Assembly: GCA_003056145.1 (NCBI GenBank)
Contig: LSNL01000003.1
Coordinates: forward strand, 124,001-188,000
Origin: Parcubacteria group bacterium M10-OD1-1
GTDB taxonomy: Bacteria; Patescibacteria; Paceibacteria; Moranbacterales; UBA2206
Length of the DNA: 64,000 nucleotides
Reading direction: 5' to 3'
Shown here: piece by piece, positions 1 to 8,119 of the stretch
Layout of the letters: each line of letters starts with the position of its first letter
Position numbering within the stretch: the first letter of the stretch is position 1
Notes under the pieces: model-generated
What the model was told of the DNA's origin: nothing
The model's input: the letters and a program-made list of their open reading frames with translations, nothing else
Databases searched by the model: none
Position numbers and translations under genes: made by a program

Positions 1-1
1 C

Positions 2-568
2 GGAGTGATTAAGCAGACTTACGAGAAAAATAAACTTATTATTTTTGGGGAGTATATTCCTAGTTATTTAAGATTTTTAATTCCTTATGCTAAGAAAATG
101 GATCTTAAATCTAGACTGATATCTAAGAGTAGAACTGTCTTTAATATTGATGGTTTTAAGATAGTAACTCCCATATGTTTTGAAAATGGTTTTAACTCTT
201 ATCTGCGGGATTTATTGCGATCTGGAGATGTGGATTTAATCGCTAATATATCTGATGATAGTGTTTTTCGTAGCCAGTTTGAAGCTAGACAGCATTTTGC
301 TGCTAATGTTTTCAGAGCAATAGAAAATCGAACAAATGTAGTGGAAGTTTCTAATTTTGGTATTAATGGAAAAATATCTAAGTATGGAATTATCAGTAAA
401 GACACTTCTTCTCAAGAAGGATATCTCTTGATAAATTTTAAAAAAAAAGAAGGAAAAATATTTACAACATTCTCAAAGTATGGTAATCTAATAGTAGGAA
501 TTATAATTGTTAGTTATGTAATAGTTTTATTGATGATGTTTATTAACTTTTTTATTTCTAATAAATAA
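2..568 (+). CDS. lnt: apolipoprotein N-acyltransferase, C-terminal part (cut by window edge)
   Basis: The reading frame is open to the left edge, so only the C-terminal part is present. It matches the nitrilase-like domain of Lnt, the inner-membrane enzyme that N-acylates lipoproteins: a GEYIP motif near residue 15, the catalytic-Cys motif ICFE near residue 58, and a QHF...RAIENR segment near residue 96 followed by the usual 'N-G' stretch. A final hydrophobic segment (about residues 161-183) would be the last transmembrane helix of Lnt. A secreted protein gene follows after 22 bp. A stand-alone membrane nitrilase is the alternative, less likely because of the terminal helix. Confidence 0.72.
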   Translation, partial: GVIKQTYEKNKLIIFGEYIPSYLRFLIPYAKKMDLKSRLISKSRTVFNIDGFKIVTPICFENGFNSYLRDLLRSGDVDLIANISDDSVFRSQFEARQHFAANVFRAIENRTNVVEVSNFGINGKISKYGIISKDTSSQEGYLLINFKKKEGKIFTTFSKYGNLIVGIIIVSYVIVLLMMFINFFISNK

Positions 569-590
569 TTATTTTTTTTGATCTAAACTA

Positions 591-1271
591 ATGAATAAAT
601 TTATTCCTAGGGCAGTCATTTATTTAGGTTTATTTTGTCTGTTAATTGGGATTAGTTTTTTCCCTAATGTTGCGTTGGGTATTGGACCACCACCACCACC
701 ACCACCAGTAACTCATACTGATAGATTTGTATGTGCTCCTGACGGTCAGACACCTGTTGTTATATTAAAATCATACGAAAGTGGGGTTGATTATAATTTG
801 TCGGTATGTGCTCCGGGTCCATTTTTAAATGCTACTGCATGTTACAATCAAGATGACCATGTGTATACTTGTGCGCTATCTTCATCAGATTATGATAGCC
901 AAGACAATGAATGCAAATCGGTTGATTTTGATTATACTCCTGTCGTAGCTTCAAGTTGCTCTGGAATCGATAAGTTTACTTGTAATGCTGGATATACATA
1001 TAGTAGCGGTACCTGTTGGTCAGCTTGGACCCCTTTGGCTAGTACAGTATGCTTGGGAGTTTCTTTTACTCAAACAAGAACGGATGGTTACGGAGATATA
1101 CAAACACAAACTGCCGTTGGTACTAAAACTAGTTCAATTTGGACACCACCTGAAGATACCGTTTGCAATGGACGTATTTTTCAACAGGTAGGTGACTGCG
1201 GGGACCTAAAAGTAACAAAATCAGTAGGTACTAGAAGTTGTGGCTGGAGAGAAGTGAATCCATCTTTCTAA
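591..1271 (+). CDS. secreted Cys-rich protein with TSP1-like repeats
   Basis: The 226-residue product starts with a signal peptide (basic start, then a hydrophobic stretch to about residue 30), followed directly by seven prolines encoded by a pure (CCA)7 tract. The mature part is rich in paired cysteines. Its end holds two tandem units of about 35 residues with the pattern W-T-P..TVC.G..F.Q......VGT, reminiscent of the short thrombospondin-type-1-like repeats of bacterial surface proteins. It is probably exported and disulfide bonded. I do not recognise a specific family or function. Confidence 0.6.
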   Translation: MNKFIPRAVIYLGLFCLLIGISFFPNVALGIGPPPPPPPVTHTDRFVCAPDGQTPVVILKSYESGVDYNLSVCAPGPFLNATACYNQDDHVYTCALSSSDYDSQDNECKSVDFDYTPVVASSCSGIDKFTCNAGYTYSSGTCWSAWTPLASTVCLGVSFTQTRTDGYGDIQTQTAVGTKTSSIWTPPEDTVCNGRIFQQVGDCGDLKVTKSVGTRSCGWREVNPSF

Positions 1272-1350
1272 TTAAAGCTCTCATTCGTAAAAGCAGAATA
1301 GCTACTCAATATCTGAATTAGTTACAAAATTATTTTTATTCTTTATTTAT

Positions 1351-1854
1351 ATGAAAAATCATCAAAGTATCAAAACTAAAAAAAATCTTAAAAAAAATGA
1401 AATTAGCTTTTTATTGAAGACTGATATTTATCCAAAATATATTATCTATAAAGCTTGTTATACTTTTATTGATCGGGTGTATATTTATTTGGATAAACAT
1501 ACTAAAGAAGATATAAAAGTTACTTTAAAGGGTAAAAATAAATTAAAAGATAAGGATATAGATTCATTAAAAGGATTATTCCTTAACGAATTATTAAATG
1601 TAATTTTAAGAGAAAATATTACCAAAAGGAATAAAAAGATATTAGAGTATATTGTTGGTGGAGCTATTAATGCTTCTTTGGAAAATAATAAATTAGTAGA
1701 GTTGGAGAATAAAAGTAAAGACCAGCTAGATAAGAAAGAATCAGAAGAAGATATTAATGTTGAAAAAGAGATAGCAATTTTAAAAAAAGAATTGGAGAAA
1801 ATGGAAGAAGAAGATTTTGAAAATGATTCTCTTGGAATTAAAGAAGTCTGTTAG
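1351..1854 (+). CDS. hxsD: HxsD-family protein with coiled-coil C-terminal extension
   Basis: Residues about 17-115 follow the layout I know from HxsD of the His-Xaa-Ser system: a first strand, an IYP motif, then KACYTFIDRVYIYLD, a strand, and an amphipathic helix ending before an IVGGAIN segment. HxsD is a small accessory protein of unknown biochemical role that accompanies the paired radical SAM enzymes HxsB and HxsC. The last 50 residues are highly charged (Lys/Glu) and look like a coiled coil, which makes this protein longer than the core family. It is the first gene of the maturation locus and is followed by a second small protein of similar type. Confidence 0.62.
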   Translation: MKNHQSIKTKKNLKKNEISFLLKTDIYPKYIIYKACYTFIDRVYIYLDKHTKEDIKVTLKGKNKLKDKDIDSLKGLFLNELLNVILRENITKRNKKILEYIVGGAINASLENNKLVELENKSKDQLDKKESEEDINVEKEIAILKKELEKMEEEDFENDSLGIKEVC

Positions 1855-1880
1855 TTTTTAAGTAGATAAAAAAGATAAGG

Positions 1881-2111
1881 ATGAAAAAAAGATTAACGAA
1901 AAAAATGAAATTTAGTTGCAGTTTATATAGCCAGCAAAGCGTTGAAAAGACCATTGATAATTTTAGAGATGGTAACCAAGATATTGAATTTAAATTTAAG
2001 AGAATTAAAGGATATGTAGAAATAGTAATTAATTATTCAAATTCAAAATTAGTTAACGAAGAATTTATAAATGAATTTTCTAATTATTTATTATTTCTTA
2101 ATATTAAATAA
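1881..2111 (+). CDS. small HxsD-like protein
   Basis: This 76-residue protein lies 26 bp after hxsD and 2 bp before hxsB. From about residue 10 it reads as a strand, a LYS.QSVEKTIDNF helix, two strands and a final helix, which resembles a shortened HxsD domain. It has no cysteines apart from one near the N-terminus and no membrane segment. Its tight coupling to hxsB suggests a partner or peptide-recognition subunit for that enzyme. The HxsD resemblance is judged by eye only. Confidence 0.45.
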   Translation: MKKRLTKKMKFSCSLYSQQSVEKTIDNFRDGNQDIEFKFKRIKGYVEIVINYSNSKLVNEEFINEFSNYLLFLNIK

Positions 2112-2113
2112 AA

Positions 2114-3592
2114 ATGAAAACTAAAAATAAAGAGATGAAAGTTTCTAAGATAGGTAATTTTAGATTCAAAGAATTTAAAAATAAAGTTCTTATTACAAAT
2201 GATGGAGGAGATTGGATGTGGCTTAGCTCAGATAATTTTAGTAAGTTATCAACAGGAGAAATTAAAAAAGATAATCGGATATATCAAGAACTAGTCAAGA
2301 AAAATTTTGTAGATGTTGATAAAAAAAAAGTAATAAAGTTGGCCAGAAAATATTTGCGATTAAATCAAACAGTTTTTCAAGGTACTTCTTTATTTATTAT
2401 CGTTTTAACGTTGCGATGTAATCACCGTTGTCTTTATTGTCAGGCTATACCAGAACATCCTAGCAAAAAAGGGTTTGATATGGATAAGGAGCAAGCAAGA
2501 AAAGTAGTAGATTTAATTTTTTGTACGCCTTCTCATTATGTTAATATTGAATTTCAAGGAGGAGAACCTCTTTTGAATTGGGAAATCTTAAAATATATAA
2601 CTAAATATGCTAAAAAAGTTAATAAAGAAAAGAAAAAGGATTTAGGAATTAGTTTAGTGTCTAATCTAACTTTATTAAACGATGAAAAATTAAAGTATTT
2701 ATTAGACAACAATATAAGTATTAGTTGTTCTTTTGATGGACCTTCATATGTTCATAATAAAAATAGGCTTTATTTAGAGGATAATAATGGTCATAAGGCA
2801 GTTGTAGCTAAAATAATCAAAGTTCAAAAAGCGATTAAAGCTAAGAAGAAAATAAATAAAAATAAATTCGTTGATCAACTTAATGCCGTTTTAACCGTTA
2901 GTCGTTTCGCACTTCCTTATCCTAAAAAAATTGTTGATGAGTATTTAAAAAGAGGATTTGGAAATATTTTTATTAGACCCTTAAGTCCTTTCGGGTTAGA
3001 AAGGAAAACTTTAGATATAATCGGTTATAAGGCGGAAGATTTTATCAAGTTCTATATAAAGATGATGGACTATATTCTAAAAATTAATTTAGAAAAAAAA
3101 ATGTTCATAGAGAGGACTACTTTCTATGCTTTGAAGAAAATTATACAACAAGAAGATCCTGGATATTATGAAATGAGATCTCCCTGTGGAGCTGGTATTG
3201 GACAGATGGCGTTTGATTATGATGGTAGGATATTCACTTGTGATGAAGGAAGAATGGCAGCTAGAATGGGTTATGATAATTTTATGCTAGGTGATGTTAA
3301 TGAAAATGATAATAGGGAAGGTTATAATAAATTGATTGATAATGAAGTTACTAAAACTATGTGTCTAGCTTCATCATTAGATAATTATACTGAATGTCAA
3401 AATTGTCCGTACAAACCATATTGTGGAACTTGTCCTCTAGCAAATTTTATTGAATTCGGAACAATTATGCCTCAAATTTCTAATACTGATCGTTGTAAAA
3501 TAAATAAGGCGATGTTTGATTATATCTTTTTAAAAATGAAAAATGAAAAATACCGAGCTATTTTTAACAGTTGGTTGGAAAATTCAAAGTAG
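2114..3592 (+). CDS. hxsB: His-Xaa-Ser system radical SAM maturase HxsB
   Basis: This 492-residue protein matches HxsB along its length. The N-terminal 95 residues form the domain that precedes the barrel (ITNDGGDWMWLS motif). The radical SAM cluster ligands are C102, C106 and C109 (RCNHRCLYC), and GGEP is at about 149-152. Characteristic HxsB stretches follow, such as FIRPLSPFG and FDYDGRIFTCDEGRM. The C-terminal part has the Cys pattern of auxiliary Fe-S clusters (CQNCPYKPYCGTCP). HxsB is predicted to modify the His-Xaa-Ser repeat peptide with S-adenosylmethionine chemistry in the cytoplasm. The exact modification is unknown. Confidence 0.88.
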   Translation: MKTKNKEMKVSKIGNFRFKEFKNKVLITNDGGDWMWLSSDNFSKLSTGEIKKDNRIYQELVKKNFVDVDKKKVIKLARKYLRLNQTVFQGTSLFIIVLTLRCNHRCLYCQAIPEHPSKKGFDMDKEQARKVVDLIFCTPSHYVNIEFQGGEPLLNWEILKYITKYAKKVNKEKKKDLGISLVSNLTLLNDEKLKYLLDNNISISCSFDGPSYVHNKNRLYLEDNNGHKAVVAKIIKVQKAIKAKKKINKNKFVDQLNAVLTVSRFALPYPKKIVDEYLKRGFGNIFIRPLSPFGLERKTLDIIGYKAEDFIKFYIKMMDYILKINLEKKMFIERTTFYALKKIIQQEDPGYYEMRSPCGAGIGQMAFDYDGRIFTCDEGRMAARMGYDNFMLGDVNENDNREGYNKLIDNEVTKTMCLASSLDNYTECQNCPYKPYCGTCPLANFIEFGTIMPQISNTDRCKINKAMFDYIFLKMKNEKYRAIFNSWLENSK

Positions 3593-3595
3593 TTT

Positions 3596-4756
3596 ATGAA
3601 ATCAAAAAGTCAAATCAGTAGAAAGAATGATATACCTGAAAGCCTAAATTTATTTTTTACTGACAGATGTAATTTGGACTGTCAATATTGTTTTGTTAAT
3701 AAAAATGGACATAAAGAAAATACTTTAGAGGAAGATTCTTTAAAGAAAAGTGTTGATTTGTTATTGGAATATCCTCAAGCAGAGAAAATGATTAGTTTCA
3801 GTGGAGGGGAACCAATATTAGAATTTTCATTATTAAAGAATATTTGTGACTATGCTAAAAAAAAAGCGTTGCAAAAAAGAAAAAAGTTGCATATGTTTGT
3901 TGCTACTAATGGGACACTTCTAAATCAAAAGATAGTAGATTATTTTTCGAAAAATAATATTGCTATTAAAATTAGTCTTGATGGTAGTAAGGAAACCCAT
4001 GATAAAAACCGTTCCTTTAAAAATCAATCTCATCTGTCTAGTTTTAAGCAAATAATGGACAATTTAGCTAGTATTGATACTAGTCGATTAAATGTTTCAA
4101 TTTCTATGGTTTTTACTCCCGAAACAATAGATAATCTTTTAGATAATATTAAATTTTTAAATAAAAAATCATTTACTGCTATTAATTTTTATCCAGATTT
4201 ATATGCAAATTGGAAAAAAAATGACTTAATTAAATTTAAACAAACATTTAATAAATTCGCAATTTATTATGTCAATCTCTTTGACCAAAATAAAGTAAAT
4301 AATATTTTTAAAAATTATTTTTTGGATTCTATCTTTAACAAAGTGAATAGCAATAAGATGAGTAATTGTGATAAACTAAACTTAAGTTCGTCAGGTCAAT
4401 TTTATGTTTGTGATAAAGTTCTTTCTATTAAGGACGTTAAACGAAAAAATTATATCATTGGAAATGTTAAACAAGGTGTTAATAATCAGAAAAGGATAGA
4501 ATCTTTAAGAAAAATCAGGGATGATTTTTTGAAAACTAGTAAGCTGAATTGTGAGAAGTGTCAGTATTATGAATATTGTTTCTGTCCAATAGGACATTAT
4601 ATTTATTTCTCGAATAGTATAGAGAAAAATAAAAATGATTATTGGAAAAATTTTTGTTTTATATCCCGAAACTATAGTAAGATTTTTCTAGCTATAAATA
4701 AATCATTAGAAGATAACAAAAAATATATCAAAATATATAAACAAAATAAGTTGTAG
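3596..4756 (+). CDS. radical SAM/SPASM protein of the Hxs locus (paralog 1)
   Basis: The 386-residue radical SAM protein has its CxxxCxxC at C25, C29 and C32 (RCNLDCQYC), GGEP at about 70-73, a SLDG motif and a complete-looking SPASM-type C-terminal Cys set (a CDK pair, then CEKCQYYEYC and a late FC). It starts 3 bp after hxsB and ends just before the promoter of the repeat precursor. It shares the CNL.C.YCFV.K signature with the proteins at 6947 and 8120, so the three are paralogs. It may act as the second, 'C-type' enzyme of the system, although it does not look like canonical HxsC. Confidence 0.75.
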   Translation: MKSKSQISRKNDIPESLNLFFTDRCNLDCQYCFVNKNGHKENTLEEDSLKKSVDLLLEYPQAEKMISFSGGEPILEFSLLKNICDYAKKKALQKRKKLHMFVATNGTLLNQKIVDYFSKNNIAIKISLDGSKETHDKNRSFKNQSHLSSFKQIMDNLASIDTSRLNVSISMVFTPETIDNLLDNIKFLNKKSFTAINFYPDLYANWKKNDLIKFKQTFNKFAIYYVNLFDQNKVNNIFKNYFLDSIFNKVNSNKMSNCDKLNLSSSGQFYVCDKVLSIKDVKRKNYIIGNVKQGVNNQKRIESLRKIRDDFLKTSKLNCEKCQYYEYCFCPIGHYIYFSNSIEKNKNDYWKNFCFISRNYSKIFLAINKSLEDNKKYIKIYKQNKL

Positions 4757-4778
4757 TATTTTTTAAAAGTGGTATAAT
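4751..4778 (+). promoter_or_regulatory. promoter for the His-Gly-Ser precursor
   Basis: A -35-like TTGTAG (4751-4756) and a perfect -10 TATAAT (4773-4778) are separated by 16 bp. The predicted start of transcription lies about 20 bp before the ATG at 4807. A separate promoter would let the short precursor be made in excess over the large enzymes upstream. Confidence 0.5.
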
Positions 4779-4806
4779 AAAAAAGTAATAGTTGTTATAT
4801 AATCCT

Positions 4807-5082
4807 ATGAAAAGAATAAATAATAAGTTTCCAAAAATAAAAAAAGAATTAAAGACTTTTTTATTAAGCGAAGAGGGAAAAATTGTTGAGAAAGATGCTA
4901 TTAAATTAGGAATCGCATTAATTGCAGTCGCTGGAATTTTAAGCGGAGTAATGAAAATTAAGGATGTTCACGCAGGAACTTGTGCTCACGTATCTCATGG
5001 TTCTCATGGTTCTCATGGTTCTCATGGCTCTCATGGCTCTCATGGCTCTCATGGTTCTCATTCTCAAGGTGGTTGGTGTTAA
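4807..5082 (+). CDS. hxsA: His-Xaa-Ser repeat precursor peptide, HxsA-like
   Basis: I choose the ATG at 4807; a TTG at 4792 lies in the promoter region. The 91-residue product has a basic, charged leader (1-32), one hydrophobic segment (about 33-49), a short HAG spacer, then C-A-H-V-S followed by seven exact His-Gly-Ser units, H-S-Q-G-G-W and a terminal Cys. The repeat is a 9-bp tandem array (4999-5061) with silent GGT/GGC changes. The His-Xaa-Ser repeat identifies it as the substrate of the neighbouring hxs enzymes. A single cysteine on each side of the repeat is notable. The hydrophobic segment suggests export or membrane display. Confidence 0.8.
   Translation: MKRINNKFPKIKKELKTFLLSEEGKIVEKDAIKLGIALIAVAGILSGVMKIKDVHAGTCAHVSHGSHGSHGSHGSHGSHGSHGSHSQGGWC
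4999..5061 (+). repeat. 9-bp tandem repeat encoding His-Gly-Ser x7
   Basis: Seven copies of CAT GGY TCT stand head to tail: three with GGT, three with GGC, one with GGT. The only differences are synonymous, which shows selection on the protein repeat and a history of expansion. A preceding CAC GTA TCT unit gives a variant His-Val-Ser. Confidence 0.85.
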
Positions 5083-5112
5083 TCTGGCTATTTAATTTTT
5101 AAAATAATTAAA

Positions 5113-6018
5113 ATGAAAAGAAAAATAATTATTGGAGCAATTGTCATTTTATTGCTAGTGATTTTAAGTGCATTGGGACTATTTTTTCTTCGAGACAATA
5201 ATCAGACAAGTAATTCTATAAATAATCCTAAAGAACAAACAAGCAATAATATTAAAGCAGGTAACCAAATAAATAATAGTATTAATTTTAATAACCAAAA
5301 AAACAATAATATCAAAACAGGAAAAATTTTTAAAAGGAGTAACTTACAAGATTGTCAACAAAATTTATTAAAGGATAATTATACTCAGAATGATTTTAGT
5401 TTAGAATATTATTATGTAGTCAAATCATTTTTAAACAAGAATCAAAAATTTTGTAAATTACTCAGAAATAAAGATTCGGTAGATAATTGTAATAATATAT
5501 ATAGTTTGTATGTATCCTTAGCTAATAATAACTGCCAAAGCATTAAAAATAATAAAACTGCTTATTCGTTTTGTTTAGCAAATTCAAAGCACAATATTAA
5601 TCTCTGTCCAACAGAAAATAAAGATTCTCAGCAGATTTGTCAAGCAATTACGAAAGGAGATGAAACAATGTGTCAAGGGCTAAAAGATACAAAGACTGAT
5701 CACACTTTAAATCGATGTCGGAATGAAGTTTATTTAGCTAAGGCAGTTGAAAATAAAAATGTTTCTTTATGTCAAAAAATTAAAGCAATCAATCCACAGG
5801 GATCTGCCGAAAAGTTTATTTGCGATGTTTTCACTGGAGATAGTCAATCTAGTTTAACGAAGGCGCTCAATTCTTTTAAAGAAAATATTTGTTACGAGCG
5901 ATACGGAAATGTTACTGCTAAAGAAAAAAATAATAAATCTATTTGTGAAAAAATTCCTTGGAAAAGTGACTTTAGTAAGATAGGATATCAAGAATGTATT
6001 AATCAGTTTAATCAGTAA
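5113..6018 (+). CDS. membrane-anchored Cys-rich repeat protein of the Hxs locus
   Basis: The 301-residue protein has an N-terminal transmembrane anchor (about 5-28), an Asn/Gln-rich low-complexity linker (about 30-75), and then an extracytoplasmic-looking domain with about 16 cysteines. These sit in short helical units of the type C..I...........C, which suggests disulfide-tied helical hairpins. It follows the repeat precursor by 30 bp. I do not recognise a family. A role in binding or displaying the matured peptide outside the membrane is an inference from position and topology only. Confidence 0.5.
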   Translation: MKRKIIIGAIVILLLVILSALGLFFLRDNNQTSNSINNPKEQTSNNIKAGNQINNSINFNNQKNNNIKTGKIFKRSNLQDCQQNLLKDNYTQNDFSLEYYYVVKSFLNKNQKFCKLLRNKDSVDNCNNIYSLYVSLANNNCQSIKNNKTAYSFCLANSKHNINLCPTENKDSQQICQAITKGDETMCQGLKDTKTDHTLNRCRNEVYLAKAVENKNVSLCQKIKAINPQGSAEKFICDVFTGDSQSSLTKALNSFKENICYERYGNVTAKEKNNKSICEKIPWKSDFSKIGYQECINQFNQ

Positions 6019-6028
6019 TTATAATTTT

Positions 6029-6946
6029 TTGAGAAATAAATATTTAGCTGAAAATGTTTTAAACCTAGCTGATAATTTAGAAGTCTCTCCCTTAACAATA
6101 AAAAAAACCACTTCTTTCTTAAACAAATTAATCAAATTAGATTCTAAAAAGATAACTCAATTTGAGTTATCTTTTAAGGCTAAGAGGCAGCTTAAAGAAA
6201 AAAGAAAAATTCGGATTTTAAATATTGATTCTAAAGCGTATTCTTATTTTAGCCAAAAATTATACACGAAGAGAATAAATGATTATTATTCATTAATTCA
6301 AGATAATAATAATCCGTGGTTAGCAAGGTTATTCCGTAGTTTATTATCTATTGCAGATAATCCGTTGGATGTTTATATGGGGGCTGATGTAGAGAACAAT
6401 TATTGTCTTTATGCATTCTGGCTAATATTTGGAGGTGCTCAAAAAGACGGAAAAATAAGCTTTGTTAAAAACAGCAATGAGCTAATTAACAAAATATTTA
6501 AAACTCTAAAAATAAAACCAGAATTTCCAGTCAGCAAGGACATACTTAATTTAGGATTTGATATTGATAATAGCTCTTTTTTTTATAAAATTTATTATTT
6601 TTTAAATAAAAATAATTATAATACAATTAGTCAAGAAAGCAGGTCGGTAGTACATACTATTATTAAATTTTTGAAAAATAACCATAAGTATTGGTTTTTT
6701 GTCAGCGAAAGATTTGAAGTAGGGAAAAAAAATATCAATAGAAAAAAAATATACCTAGAGTTCTTAGATGATTTAAAAATAAATCAAGAAGAAACCTATA
6801 AATTACTTGACCATCTATTAAAAATAATTGGATGTGATTATAAAATTAAAAAAATAAAATCCCTGCTGAAAAACATCAAAGGAAAAATTGTTATTTTGGC
6901 GTTTGAGGATGATGGGACAACAACATTTTATATAAGGCTAGATTGA
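6029..6946 (+). CDS. unknown protein of the Hxs locus
   Basis: The only start that keeps the whole frame is a TTG at 6029; the gene ends in TGA four bases before the next ATG pair. The 305-residue product has no signal peptide or membrane segment and few cysteines. It contains three segments of similar style, near residues 117 (GADVENNYCLYAFW), 177 (LGFDIDN...YKIYYFL) and 292 (AFEDDGTTTFYI), each an acidic turn followed by an alternating strand. That pattern recalls the repeated strands of ABBA-fold prenyltransferases, but I cannot establish homology. Its place between precursor and maturases suggests a modifying or binding role. Confidence 0.4.
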   Translation: MRNKYLAENVLNLADNLEVSPLTIKKTTSFLNKLIKLDSKKITQFELSFKAKRQLKEKRKIRILNIDSKAYSYFSQKLYTKRINDYYSLIQDNNNPWLARLFRSLLSIADNPLDVYMGADVENNYCLYAFWLIFGGAQKDGKISFVKNSNELINKIFKTLKIKPEFPVSKDILNLGFDIDNSSFFYKIYYFLNKNNYNTISQESRSVVHTIIKFLKNNHKYWFFVSERFEVGKKNINRKKIYLEFLDDLKINQEETYKLLDHLLKIIGCDYKIKKIKSLLKNIKGKIVILAFEDDGTTTFYIRLD

Positions 6947-8038
6947 ATGATGAAGATTAATAAAAAAATTAGTAAAATTAAGTTAACATTAACTACTAAT
7001 TGCAATTTGGCTTGCAATTATTGTTTTGTTAAAAAAACTAACGAAAGGACGTCTTTTGATGTGGCTAAAAAAAGTATTGATTTGCTTTTAAACTCTCCTG
7101 GCAATGAGAAACTACTTTCTTTATACGGAGGAGAACCTCTTCTAATGTTTAGTTTGATTAAACAAATTGTTGCTTATTCTCAGAAGCTAGCTAGCAAGAA
7201 CAAAAAAAAACTCACTATTTCCATTTGCACTAATTTAACTTTTATTAATGAAGAAATTAAAAAGTTTATCAAAGAAAATAGCTTAAAGATTACAATTAGT
7301 GTCGTCGGTATAGCAAAAGATCATAATAAATTCAGAAGCTTTATTAATGGAGTTGGGTCACATCAGAAAGTTATTGAAAATATTAAAGAAATTTTCAAAA
7401 TTTTACCAGCAGAAAATATCGGCATTTCTTTTGTTGTCCTTCCGGAATTAAGTTCACGGTTATTAGATAATATTCAATATATTAATAATCTAGAGATAAG
7501 TAATAAAAATATTAATTTTGAAATAATTCAAGACTATAAGGAATGGGATAAAAATAGCATAGAGAATTTTAAAAATAGTTATAAAAAAATTAGTCAAAAA
7601 CTTTTAAGAAGTATTTCACAAAAGAAAAAAACAACATATTTTAATATAATCAATTGGGAATTAGAGAAAAAGGCAATTAGCCAAAAATTAGGAAATAGTT
7701 GTCCGTTTGAGTATTTATTAGAAATCTATCCTTCTGGAGATATTGCGTTCTCTCCATTTTTGTTAAATAAAAAAAATAAAAAGGATTTTATCATTGGCAA
7801 TGTTAAAGAATTAAAATTAAAAAGATATAATAACTGTCAATATATTAAAAATGATAAAAAATGCCAAAAATGTCAACAAATTTATTTTCAAAAAAATAAA
7901 AGTTTTGATAATGCTAATAAAGTAAAAATGTATTATGATATAATAAGTTTAGCCACTGCTAGAATAATTCAAGAAAAAGGAAAATCAGAGAAATCATTTA
8001 AAAACTATATTACTGAAGCTAAAAAGCGATGTTTTTAA
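6947..8038 (+). CDS. radical SAM protein of the Hxs locus (paralog 2)
   Basis: The 363-residue protein has cluster ligands C19, C23 and C26 (NCNLACNYC) and an intact GGEP. The SLDG motif of its paralogs is changed to SVVG. The C-terminal region keeps a CPFEY...G and a CQKCQ segment but lacks several cysteines of a full SPASM domain, so only part of the auxiliary cluster could form. It is translationally close to the preceding gene, with TGA followed directly by ATGATG. It is a paralog of the proteins at 3596 and 8120. Confidence 0.7.
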   Translation: MMKINKKISKIKLTLTTNCNLACNYCFVKKTNERTSFDVAKKSIDLLLNSPGNEKLLSLYGGEPLLMFSLIKQIVAYSQKLASKNKKKLTISICTNLTFINEEIKKFIKENSLKITISVVGIAKDHNKFRSFINGVGSHQKVIENIKEIFKILPAENIGISFVVLPELSSRLLDNIQYINNLEISNKNINFEIIQDYKEWDKNSIENFKNSYKKISQKLLRSISQKKKTTYFNIINWELEKKAISQKLGNSCPFEYLLEIYPSGDIAFSPFLLNKKNKKDFIIGNVKELKLKRYNNCQYIKNDKKCQKCQQIYFQKNKSFDNANKVKMYYDIISLATARIIQEKGKSEKSFKNYITEAKKRCF

Positions 8039-8119
8039 ATTTAATTAGTTAAAAATTTGAAGTGAAATAAATTTTGTAATCGGTGTCTCTACAGAGTGGG
8101 TTTAAATTAATTTAATAGA

